A stretch of DNA of 64,000 bases from assembly GCF_014646055.1 (NCBI RefSeq), contig NZ_BMMS01000027.1:61142-125141 (forward strand). Reading direction: 5' to 3'. Source of the DNA: Wenjunlia tyrosinilytica. Its GTDB lineage: Bacteria > Actinomycetota > Actinomycetes > Streptomycetales > Streptomycetaceae. Positions 53,421 through 62,138 of the stretch are shown one piece after another. The notes beneath the pieces were generated by a model. The model made no database searches and had not been told where the DNA came from. It was given only the letters and a program-made list of their open reading frames with translations. Position 1 is the first letter of the stretch. Each line of letters opens with the position of its first letter. Both the position numbers and the translations under genes were made by a program.

Positions 53421-56400
53421 ATGAACGACGCCGGTTTCCGTCTTTCCCCGCAGCAGGCCCACACCTGGCAGCACGTCCCCAAGGGGTGGGCGCAGTGCCG
53501 AATCTCCTTGGAAGGGCCGTCGGCCGCCGACGATGTCGCCCGCGCCGTGCGGGACGTCGTGCGCCGCCACGAGTCGCTGCGTGCCCGCCTCGCTACGGTC
53601 CCCGGTATCGCCGTCCCGCTCCAGACGGTAGACGAGGAAACAGAGTTGGCGTGGGTCGAGGACGTCCTCCCAGGGGACGCCGCGGCAGCTGCGGCCGCGG
53701 TCGAACAAGCGGCCGCCGAGGACCGTACCCGCCCGCTCGGTGGTGCCATGCGGGCGCGGCTGCTGTCGGGCACGGACCACGCCGAGCTCGTGCTGACTGC
53801 GCCCGGCGTCTTCCTCGACCGCAGGTCGTTCGTGTCGGTCTTCGAGGAGCTCGCGGCTCGACTCGGCGGGTCGGCGGAGGACGACGAGCCGCTCCAGTAC
53901 CTCGACGCGGCGGAGTGGCTCCACGAGCAGGCCGCGACCGCCGACGCGAGGAACCGGATGGCGGCCTGGAACCGGCACGAGCTCGCCGCCGCGCGGGTGC
54001 TCCCAACGCCGTTCGAGGGCGGTACGGCCGACGGCGTGGGCGTGGTCCAAGTGCCGTCAGACCCGCCGTGGGCCCAGGCCACCGAGCGGGTGGCAGCGGA
54101 ACTCGGCTGCTCGCTAGGAGCGCTAGTCCTGGGCGCCTGGCAGCTGCTGCTGTGGCGGCTCACCGCGGCGGAGCGCCTGGTGACCGGGTTCGTCCCCACC
54201 ACCCGAGGTCTGGACGAACTCGACGCGGTGGTCGGCAACTTCGCAAGCCCGGTCCCGGTGCTCAGTGCGATGGAACCGGGGATGTCCTTCGAAGCCCTGG
54301 TGGCCCGGCTGGACCGGGCGATGGGCGAGGCGTCGACCGCGCAGTTCTCCTTCGACGGCACGGCGGCGGAGGGAACGGCCCCGTTCGGTTACTCCTTCTG
54401 CGAACTGCCGGCAGAAGCAAGCGCGGGGCGGCTCCGGCTGGCCCTGCGGTCGGTGGCCACGGCGCCCGTGGGCGCAACACTCCACCTCGACGCCGCTTGC
54501 ACGCCCGACGGTTGGCTCGACCTGCGAATCCTGCACGACACCCGGCTCGTCTCGGAACGTCACGCGGCAAGACTCGCTGGACAGTTCGGCTCCGTCCTCC
54601 GTTCCGTCACGGAGACCCCCCGGGCATTGATCGGTGACCTCGCCCTGGCTGACCAGGACGAGACCGCCCGTGTCCTCGGCGCGGGCACCGGGCCCCTCGT
54701 GGAACGGTCCCTCCTGCGACTCGCCCACGCCCGCTTCGAGCGGTGCGCCGACGAGCGGCCCGAGCGCCTCGCGGTGGTCTGCGGTGGGCAGCGGCTGACC
54801 TACGGCGAGGTCGAGGCACGGGCGAACCGGCTCGCGCACGCCCTCCGCTCGGCCCGGGTCGGCCCGGATGTCCCGGTGGCCCTGATGGTGGAGCGCTCGG
54901 TTGACTACGTCGTCGGACTGCTCGCCGTGCTCAAGGCCGGCGGCGCGTTCGTCCCGATCGATCCTGGACTTCCGGCCGAGCGAATAGCGCAGACGCTCGC
55001 CGAAGTCCGCCCGGCGGTGGCCATCACACACCGCGGTCTCACCGGGTTCGTGGCGGCGGCGGGAGTTCGGGTGCTCGACCTGGACGACGCCGCCGCGCTC
55101 GCCGCCTGGCCCGCCACCCGTGCGGCCGCGACTGTGCACCCAGAGAACCTCGCGTACGTCATCTTCACCTCCGGCTCGACCGACCGCCCGAAGGGCGTGG
55201 CCATGCCGCACCGCGCGATCTGCGGCTATGTCGAAGGCGTGCTACCGGAGTTCTGCCTCGGAGAGGACGCAGTGCTGGCCAGCCTGGCGACGCCAGCGGC
55301 CGACCTCGGCCACACCGCGGTGTTCGGCGCACTCTGCACCGGCCGCTCGCTGCTGCTCGCCGCACCCGAGGAGGTACTGGCCAGCGACCTGCTCGCGCGT
55401 CGGTTCCGAGAGCAGCCGGTCGACCTGCTGAAGATCGTCCCCTCGCACCTGGCAGCGCTGCTCGGGGCCCAGGACGCGGCCGACCTGCTGCCCCGGTCCT
55501 GCCTGGTGCTGGGCGGCGAGGAGCTGACCGCGCCGCTGGTCGAGCAAGTCCGCAGGCTGCGGCCGGGCCTGCGGGTGATCGACCACTATGGCCCGACGGA
55601 GACGGCGGTCGGAGCGCTGGTCTCGACAGTCGCCGACCGGCTCTCGGGCCCCATCCCGATCGGCACCCCGCTGCCGAACTACCGCGCGTGGATCCTCGAC
55701 GCGCGGCTGCGGCCGGTTCTGCAAGGCGCTCCGGGTGAGCTGTACATCGCCGGTGATGGCGTCGCCCGGGGCTACTGGGAGCAGCCGGGCCGGACGGCGG
55801 AACGCTTCCTGCCCGATCCGTTCGCCGTCGAGCCCGGGTCGGTCATGTACCGCACCGGCGACCTAGCGCGCCAGCGGCCCGACGGCGCCGTGGTGTTCCT
55901 CGGGCGCGCCGACGACCAGGTGAAGATCCGCGGCAACCGGGTGGAGCTCGGCGACATCGAGACGGTGCTCCGCCGTGACAAACGGCTCGCCGATGCCGCC
56001 GTGGTCGCCCGGGACGACGGCGCGGGCATGCACCTCGTGGCATATGTGGCGCCCCGCCGCGGCACGTTCGTGCAGGGCCCCGAACTGGCGGAGGAACTCC
56101 GGTGCCAGCTGCCGGAGTACATGGTCCCCGGCGCGATCGTCGCACTCCAGGCACTGCCGCTGACACCGAACGGCAAGCTGGACCGGTCGGCGCTTCCGGC
56201 CCCGGATCCGTCCGCCTCGCGCACGGCCCCGTACGTCGCGCCGCGGACCGGGACGGAGACCCTGCTCGCGGAGGTGTGGGAGGACATCCTCGGCTGCGGA
56301 AAGGTCGGTTCTCGTGACGACTTCTTCCGTGAGCTCGGCGGGAACTCCCTGGACGCCACTCGGGCGGTCGCCCGGGTGAGGGCGGCGACCGGTGTCGCGC

Positions 56401-59400
56401 TCCAGGTGAGCGCGCTATTCGAGGCACCCACTGTGGCCGCACTGGCCGAGCAGGTGGAGGCAGGGCGCGCGGCCGCGAGCGTGGGCGGCGCCAGCGACGC
56501 GATCACGCCGGTCGACCGGACCGGCCCTCTACCGCTGTCGTACGCGCAGCGCCGGATCTGGATGCTTTCCCAGGTCGATGGTGCGAACACCGCCTACAAT
56601 ATCCCGGCCGCCATCCGCATCGGCGGGCCTCTGGACATCGACGTGCTGGTGCGAGCGCTAGGCGAGGTGGTGGCCCGGCACGAGGCGCTGCGCACCAACT
56701 TCGTCCAGGTGGACGGTGTCCCGGCGCAGGTGGTGAGGGAGGCGGCGCCGATCGAGGTGCCGATGGTGGATATCCGCGCGACGGACGTGGCGGCACGGGC
56801 GCAGGCGCACGCATCCCGGCCGTTCGACCTGGAGCGGGACGAGCTGTTCCGGGCCGCGGTCCTGCGGGTCTCGGCGGAGGAGCACGTCTTGCTGCTCTGC
56901 CTCCACCACATCGTGTCCGACGGCTGGTCGACCACAGTGCTCTGGCAGGAGATCGCGAGCCTCTACACGAACTTCCGCGCCGGCCAAGAGTCACCGCTCA
57001 AGCCGCTGCCGAGCCAGTACGCCGACTTCGCGGCGTGGCAGAACCGCTGGCTGGACAGCCCGGAGATCGCCCCTCAGCTCACCTACTGGACGCGGCAACT
57101 CGACGGCCTGCCAGCACTGTTGGAGCTGCCAACAGACCGGCCCCGGCCTTCGCTGCAGGGCGGCGAAGGGGCGACGCTGGCGATCACCGTCCCCTCGGAG
57201 ACCGTCCTCGCGCTGCGCGGACTGTCCGTCGAGCAGCGGGCGACGATGTTCATGGTGATGCTCACAGCGTTCAACGTGCTGCTCGCCCGGTACACCGGGC
57301 AGCACGACATCGCGGTCGGTACGCCCGTCGCCAACCGGACGCGTGCGGAGGCCGAGGGGCTCATCGGGTGCTTCTTCAACACCCTCGTGATCAGGACTGA
57401 CCTGTCCGACGACCCCACCTTCTCCGACTTGCTCGGCCGGGTCCGGGACGTGGTGATCGCCGCGCTGGCGCACCAGGACTTGCCGTTCGAGCGCCTCGTC
57501 GAGGTTCTCAACCCCGCCCGCAGCCCCGCGCACACGCCACTTTTCCAGACCCTTTTCGTCTACCAGCCCGCGCCGGCCGGCGGGGCCGCCATGGACGGAT
57601 TGAGGGTCGAGCGGCTGGCCCTGCCTGGCACCGTCGCCAAGTACGACCTGACCCTCGACCTCGTCGAGGACGAGGACGGCGTCCGCGGGCGCATCGAGTA
57701 CCGCACTGATCTCTTCGACTGCGGCACGATCGAGCGGATGGCCGGGCACTTCACCAGGCTGCTCGACGCGATCGTCCGCGACCCGATGAGCCGCGTCGCC
57801 GAGCTTGACCTGCTGACCGGGGCCGAGCGGGAGCTGGTGCTTGCGGAGTGGAACAGCGAGCACCGGGCGCAGGCCGACGGGCTGCCGGTGGCGGACGCGT
57901 TCGAGGAACGGGTCCGGTCGTGCCCCGACGCCACGGCTCTGGTCTTCGGTGACCGCTCGCTCACCTACCGCGAGCTGGACCGGGCGGCGAACCGGCTGGC
58001 TTGCCGGCTTCGCGCGAAGGGGGTCTCCGAGAACGTGCTGGTCGGCCTCTGGACGGAGCGCTCGATCGAGCTGGTCGTCGCCATGCTCGCCGTGCTCAAG
58101 GCCGGCGGCGCCTATGTCCCGCTCGACCCGGCCGCGCCGACCGCGCGGGTCGCCGTCTTGGTTGAGGACGCCCGGATCGGACTGGTGATCGCCCCGACGG
58201 CCCGGGCGGCGGAGCTGCCGCCGGGGGTCGACGTGGTCGCCCCGGAGGTGGGTCCGTCGGAGGAGGTGGAGCCGGCGATGAGGACGACCGGTCCGGAGAG
58301 CCTCGCGTACGTCATCTACACCTCGGGATCAACCGGCCGGCCCAAGGGTGTCATGGTCGCCCAGCGGAACCTGGTCTCCTTCTTCGCCGCGATAGACAGC
58401 CGACTGGACAACCCGACGCCGGGCACCTGGCTCGCCCTGACCCACCACACCTTCGACATCTCGGTCCTTGAGCTGCTGTGGACGCTCACCCGGGGCTTCA
58501 AGGTGGTGCTGGTCGGCGACGAACTGGTGCTCAGCGCGCCGCCGCGGCCAGCGGGCACCCGGCCCGTCGACTTCAGCCTGTTCTACTTCGCGAGCGATGC
58601 TGGCGAGCGCGGAACGGACAAGTACCGACTGCTGCTGGAGGGCGCTCAATGGGCCGACGAGCACGGTTTCGCCGCCGTGTGGACACCGGAGCGGCACTTC
58701 GGCGCCTTCGGGGGGCTCTACCCGAACCCGGGCATCACCGCCGCGGCACTTGCGGCCTCGACCACCCGAATCGGCATCCGCACTGGCAGTCTCGTCCTCC
58801 CGCTCCACAACCCGATCCGGGTCGCCGAGGACTGGGCGGTGATCGACAACCTGTCCAACGGACGGGTTGGTCTTTCGATCGCCTCGGGCTGGCAGCCGCA
58901 CGACTTCGCGCTTGCGCCGCACAACTTCGCCGATCGCAAGGAGGTCATGTTCCGTGACCTCGAGGTGGTGCGGAGCCTTTGGCGAGGAGAGGCGGTCCGG
59001 GCGATCTCCGGCACCGGTGAGGAGATCGAGGTCCGGACGCTGCCGCGGCCGGTGCAGCCCGAGCTGTCGGTATGGGTCACCGCGGCCGGCAACCCGGAGA
59101 CCTTCCGCCGTGCCGGAACGGTCGGCGCGAATGTGCTCACCCATCTGCTGGGCCAGTCGGTCGAGGAGATGGCCGGTGCGCTCGAGGTCTACCGGGCCGC
59201 CTGGAGCGCCTCAGGGCGCCCCGGACGCGGGCATGTCACCTTGATGCTGCACACCTTCGTCTCGGACGACGAGGAATACGTGCGGCGGACCGTGCGTGAG
59301 CCGTTCAAGAACTACCTCCGTCAGTCGGCGGACCTCGTGCGGCCCGTCGCCCGTGATCGCGGGCTTGATGTCGAAGGACTTGACCAGAGCGATCTCGACG

Positions 59401-62123
59401 CGCTGCTCGACCACGCGTATGACCGCTACTTCGGCAGCAGCGGCCTCTTCGGCACGCCGCGAGGGTGCGCCGCGACGGTCGACCGGGTGCAGGCCGCTGG
59501 CGTGGACGAGATCGCCTGTCTCGTGGACTTCGGGGTGGCCGAGGACGAGGTGCTGGCGAGCCTCGAGCACCTGGACGAGCTCCGCCGGATCACCTCCGCG
59601 GGCACGACCGCGGAACCTCGGGTAGACATCGCTGGACTGATCGAGCAGCACTCCGTCTCGCACCTCCAGTGCACCCCGTCGCTGGCGGCGCTGCTCGCCG
59701 CCGACGTGGACGCGCGGGCGGCCCTGCGGCGGCTCGACTGGCTGCTCGTCGGTGGTGAGGCGCTCCCGCATCTGCTGGCAGAGAAGCTCTCCGCCGCGGT
59801 CGATGGCCGGGTGCTCAACGTCTACGGCCCGACCGAGGCCACGATCTGGTCCACCAGCCACCTGGTATCCGGTGCGGACAACTCGATCGGACGTCCCCTT
59901 AGCAACACCCGGACGTACGTCCTCGACGAGCGGTGCCGACCGGTGCCGGTCGGCGTGCCTGGCGAACTGTGCATCGGCGGGGACGGTGTGGCAGTCGGCT
60001 ACCTGCACCGGCCTGAGCTCACCGCCGAGCGCTTCGTCACCGACCCCTACGCATCGGACCCAGCGGCCAGGATGTACCGCACCGGCGATATTGTCCGCCA
60101 CCGCCCGGGCGGTGAACTCGAGTTCATCGGCCGGCGGGACCACCAAGTGAAGATCCACGGGTTCCGGGTAGAACTCGGCGAGATCGAGGCGGCGCTCGGC
60201 AGCGCCCCGGGCGTGCAGGCCGGGGCCGTTGTTGCGGACGACGACGGGCGAGGTGGCAAGCGGCTCGTCGCCCACGTCGTCATGTTCGGGCCGTTCCAGG
60301 CCGCGGACCTACGCCGCCACTTGGAGGAGCAGCTTCCTCGGCACATGGTGCCCGCTCGTATCGTCGAGTTGGAATCGATGCCGCTGCTGCCGAGCGGCAA
60401 GGTGGACCGTAGCGCGCTCCCGGGGGTCGCCGCTGACCAGCCGACGAACGGTGAGGCGATCGCCCCGAGCACCCCGACCGAGCGCGAACTCGCGAGGATC
60501 TGGGCCGAACTTCTCAAGCAGCCGACGATCGGCGCGCACGACAACTTCTTCGAGCTCGGCGGCGACTCCATCATCGCGATCCAGCTGGTCGCGCGGGCCA
60601 GGCACGTCGGGCTGACGATCTCGGCGCGCGACCTGTTCCGGCACCAGACGCTCACCGAACTCGCGGCGGTGGCCCGGGAGGGCACCACGACCCACGCCGA
60701 GCAGGACCTGGTCCTCGGCGAGGGCGGTCTGGCACCCATCCAGCACTGGTTCTTCGAGCAGGAGCTCGCTGACCCTCACCACTACAACCAGGCCATCCTG
60801 GTGGACGTCACCAGCGGGCGGCTGGACCTCGGGTCGCTCGCCTGCGCTCGCGACGCCCTACTGCGGCACCACGACAGCTTGCGCAATCGGTTCGTCCATG
60901 GCGCCGACGGTTGGCGGCAGTGGACCGGCGCCCCCGAGCCCGTCCCCGACCCCGTCGACTGCCTCGACCTGACGGACCTGCCGCCCGCGGCCTGGCCCGA
61001 GGCCGTCGCCACGATGCAGCGGGACGCCCACGGCGCCCTGGATCTCGTGGACGGCCCAATGTTGCGCATGGTCTACCTCGACTTCGGCGCGCAGCGCGCG
61101 GACCAGCTGTTCGTGGTGGCCCACCACACGGTCGTCGACGGTATCTCCTGGCGCATTCTCATGGAGGACCTCCAGACCGCCTACGAGGCAGAGCGTCAGG
61201 GCCGCGGTGCCCGGCTGCCGCTCAAGACGACCTCGTACCAGGAGTGGGTCTGCCGGCTCACCGCCGACGCCGACTCGGCGCGGACCCGTGCGGAACTCGA
61301 CTACTGGGCCGATCAGATCGAGCCGCCGACAGCCGCGCTGCCACGCGACCGCGCCGGGGAAAACACCGAGGGAACCGTTCGGAGGGTCCGCGCGGAGTTC
61401 ACCGCCGATGAGACCATCGCGCTCGTCCGGGACCTTCCGGCAGGACACCGGATCGGAGTACCCGAGCTGCTGCTCACCGCGCTGGCCGACGCGTGCGCGC
61501 CATGGACCGGCTCGCGCTCGCTGCTCGTCGACGTGGAGGGTCACGGCCGGGAAGAACTCTTCGACGACATCGATGTGTCCCGCACCGTCGGGTGGTTCAG
61601 CGCGATCTATCCGCTCCGGATCACTCTGGCCGTACCGGGGGAGGACAGCCTGCGGGCCGTCCGGGAACAGATCCGCGCCGTCCCGCGCAGCGGGGTGGGC
61701 TTCGGCTTGCTGCGCCACCTCTCGCCAGACGAGTCGGTACGGGCGCGCCTGAGGGACGGACGCCGTGCGGAGCTCGTCTTCAACTACCTGGGCCAAGCCG
61801 ACGCCTCGCTGCTGCCTGACTCGATATTCCAGCTGTCCGGTGATCCGGTCGGTGCGCCGCACGGCCCCGCGCAGCGGCGTCGGCATCTCGTCAACGTCAA
61901 TGGGATCGTGGTGGACGGCCGACTCCGCGTCGACTTCGCGTACAGCCAGGCGGTGCACGATCCGACGACCGTCGAGGCGCTCGTGGCCCGATTTACCGCC
62001 GCGACGCGCGAGCTGCTTGGCGAGTGCCTCACCGGGGGCGTCCGGTTCGTGCCGTCCGACTTCCCGGACATCGATCTCACGCAGGGGGAGCTCGAAGAGC
62101 TCCTCACGGAACTTGAGAGCTAG
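53421..62123 (+). CDS. NRPS: condensation-like-A(Asp)-PCP-C-A[LLM](Gly-like)-PCP-E
   Basis: 2900 residues. The N-terminal 430 are condensation-like, but the HHxxxDG site reads APGVFLD (about 127-133), so it cannot catalyse normally and may be an interface domain for the TauD hydroxylase. A1 code D628 L629 T632 K671 V696 G698 H722 V730 G731 (DLTKVGHVG) is an aspartate code. PCP1 Ser976. C domain HHIVSDG from 1162. A2 is split after FDISVLELLW (1678-1687) by a second LLM (about 1715-2055). Its code D1679 I1680 L1683 Q2083 L2109 G2111 V2134 I2142 W2143 (DILQLGVIW) is glycine-like. PCP2 Ser2383 sits in LGGDSIIAIQ, the form common before E domains. A C-terminal epimerisation domain (about 2430-2890) has HHTVVDGISW at 2568. 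Confidence 0.93.
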   Translation: MNDAGFRLSPQQAHTWQHVPKGWAQCRISLEGPSAADDVARAVRDVVRRHESLRARLATVPGIAVPLQTVDEETELAWVEDVLPGDAAAAAAAVEQAAAEDRTRPLGGAMRARLLSGTDHAELVLTAPGVFLDRRSFVSVFEELAARLGGSAEDDEPLQYLDAAEWLHEQAATADARNRMAAWNRHELAAARVLPTPFEGGTADGVGVVQVPSDPPWAQATERVAAELGCSLGALVLGAWQLLLWRLTAAERLVTGFVPTTRGLDELDAVVGNFASPVPVLSAMEPGMSFEALVARLDRAMGEASTAQFSFDGTAAEGTAPFGYSFCELPAEASAGRLRLALRSVATAPVGATLHLDAACTPDGWLDLRILHDTRLVSERHAARLAGQFGSVLRSVTETPRALIGDLALADQDETARVLGAGTGPLVERSLLRLAHARFERCADERPERLAVVCGGQRLTYGEVEARANRLAHALRSARVGPDVPVALMVERSVDYVVGLLAVLKAGGAFVPIDPGLPAERIAQTLAEVRPAVAITHRGLTGFVAAAGVRVLDLDDAAALAAWPATRAAATVHPENLAYVIFTSGSTDRPKGVAMPHRAICGYVEGVLPEFCLGEDAVLASLATPAADLGHTAVFGALCTGRSLLLAAPEEVLASDLLARRFREQPVDLLKIVPSHLAALLGAQDAADLLPRSCLVLGGEELTAPLVEQVRRLRPGLRVIDHYGPTETAVGALVSTVADRLSGPIPIGTPLPNYRAWILDARLRPVLQGAPGELYIAGDGVARGYWEQPGRTAERFLPDPFAVEPGSVMYRTGDLARQRPDGAVVFLGRADDQVKIRGNRVELGDIETVLRRDKRLADAAVVARDDGAGMHLVAYVAPRRGTFVQGPELAEELRCQLPEYMVPGAIVALQALPLTPNGKLDRSALPAPDPSASRTAPYVAPRTGTETLLAEVWEDILGCGKVGSRDDFFRELGGNSLDATRAVARVRAATGVALQVSALFEAPTVAALAEQVEAGRAAASVGGASDAITPVDRTGPLPLSYAQRRIWMLSQVDGANTAYNIPAAIRIGGPLDIDVLVRALGEVVARHEALRTNFVQVDGVPAQVVREAAPIEVPMVDIRATDVAARAQAHASRPFDLERDELFRAAVLRVSAEEHVLLLCLHHIVSDGWSTTVLWQEIASLYTNFRAGQESPLKPLPSQYADFAAWQNRWLDSPEIAPQLTYWTRQLDGLPALLELPTDRPRPSLQGGEGATLAITVPSETVLALRGLSVEQRATMFMVMLTAFNVLLARYTGQHDIAVGTPVANRTRAEAEGLIGCFFNTLVIRTDLSDDPTFSDLLGRVRDVVIAALAHQDLPFERLVEVLNPARSPAHTPLFQTLFVYQPAPAGGAAMDGLRVERLALPGTVAKYDLTLDLVEDEDGVRGRIEYRTDLFDCGTIERMAGHFTRLLDAIVRDPMSRVAELDLLTGAERELVLAEWNSEHRAQADGLPVADAFEERVRSCPDATALVFGDRSLTYRELDRAANRLACRLRAKGVSENVLVGLWTERSIELVVAMLAVLKAGGAYVPLDPAAPTARVAVLVEDARIGLVIAPTARAAELPPGVDVVAPEVGPSEEVEPAMRTTGPESLAYVIYTSGSTGRPKGVMVAQRNLVSFFAAIDSRLDNPTPGTWLALTHHTFDISVLELLWTLTRGFKVVLVGDELVLSAPPRPAGTRPVDFSLFYFASDAGERGTDKYRLLLEGAQWADEHGFAAVWTPERHFGAFGGLYPNPGITAAALAASTTRIGIRTGSLVLPLHNPIRVAEDWAVIDNLSNGRVGLSIASGWQPHDFALAPHNFADRKEVMFRDLEVVRSLWRGEAVRAISGTGEEIEVRTLPRPVQPELSVWVTAAGNPETFRRAGTVGANVLTHLLGQSVEEMAGALEVYRAAWSASGRPGRGHVTLMLHTFVSDDEEYVRRTVREPFKNYLRQSADLVRPVARDRGLDVEGLDQSDLDALLDHAYDRYFGSSGLFGTPRGCAATVDRVQAAGVDEIACLVDFGVAEDEVLASLEHLDELRRITSAGTTAEPRVDIAGLIEQHSVSHLQCTPSLAALLAADVDARAALRRLDWLLVGGEALPHLLAEKLSAAVDGRVLNVYGPTEATIWSTSHLVSGADNSIGRPLSNTRTYVLDERCRPVPVGVPGELCIGGDGVAVGYLHRPELTAERFVTDPYASDPAARMYRTGDIVRHRPGGELEFIGRRDHQVKIHGFRVELGEIEAALGSAPGVQAGAVVADDDGRGGKRLVAHVVMFGPFQAADLRRHLEEQLPRHMVPARIVELESMPLLPSGKVDRSALPGVAADQPTNGEAIAPSTPTERELARIWAELLKQPTIGAHDNFFELGGDSIIAIQLVARARHVGLTISARDLFRHQTLTELAAVAREGTTTHAEQDLVLGEGGLAPIQHWFFEQELADPHHYNQAILVDVTSGRLDLGSLACARDALLRHHDSLRNRFVHGADGWRQWTGAPEPVPDPVDCLDLTDLPPAAWPEAVATMQRDAHGALDLVDGPMLRMVYLDFGAQRADQLFVVAHHTVVDGISWRILMEDLQTAYEAERQGRGARLPLKTTSYQEWVCRLTADADSARTRAELDYWADQIEPPTAALPRDRAGENTEGTVRRVRAEFTADETIALVRDLPAGHRIGVPELLLTALADACAPWTGSRSLLVDVEGHGREELFDDIDVSRTVGWFSAIYPLRITLAVPGEDSLRAVREQIRAVPRSGVGFGLLRHLSPDESVRARLRDGRRAELVFNYLGQADASLLPDSIFQLSGDPVGAPHGPAQRRRHLVNVNGIVVDGRLRVDFAYSQAVHDPTTVEALVARFTAATRELLGECLTGGVRFVPSDFPDIDLTQGELEELLTELES

Positions 62124-62138
62124 GAACGATCGACCCAT

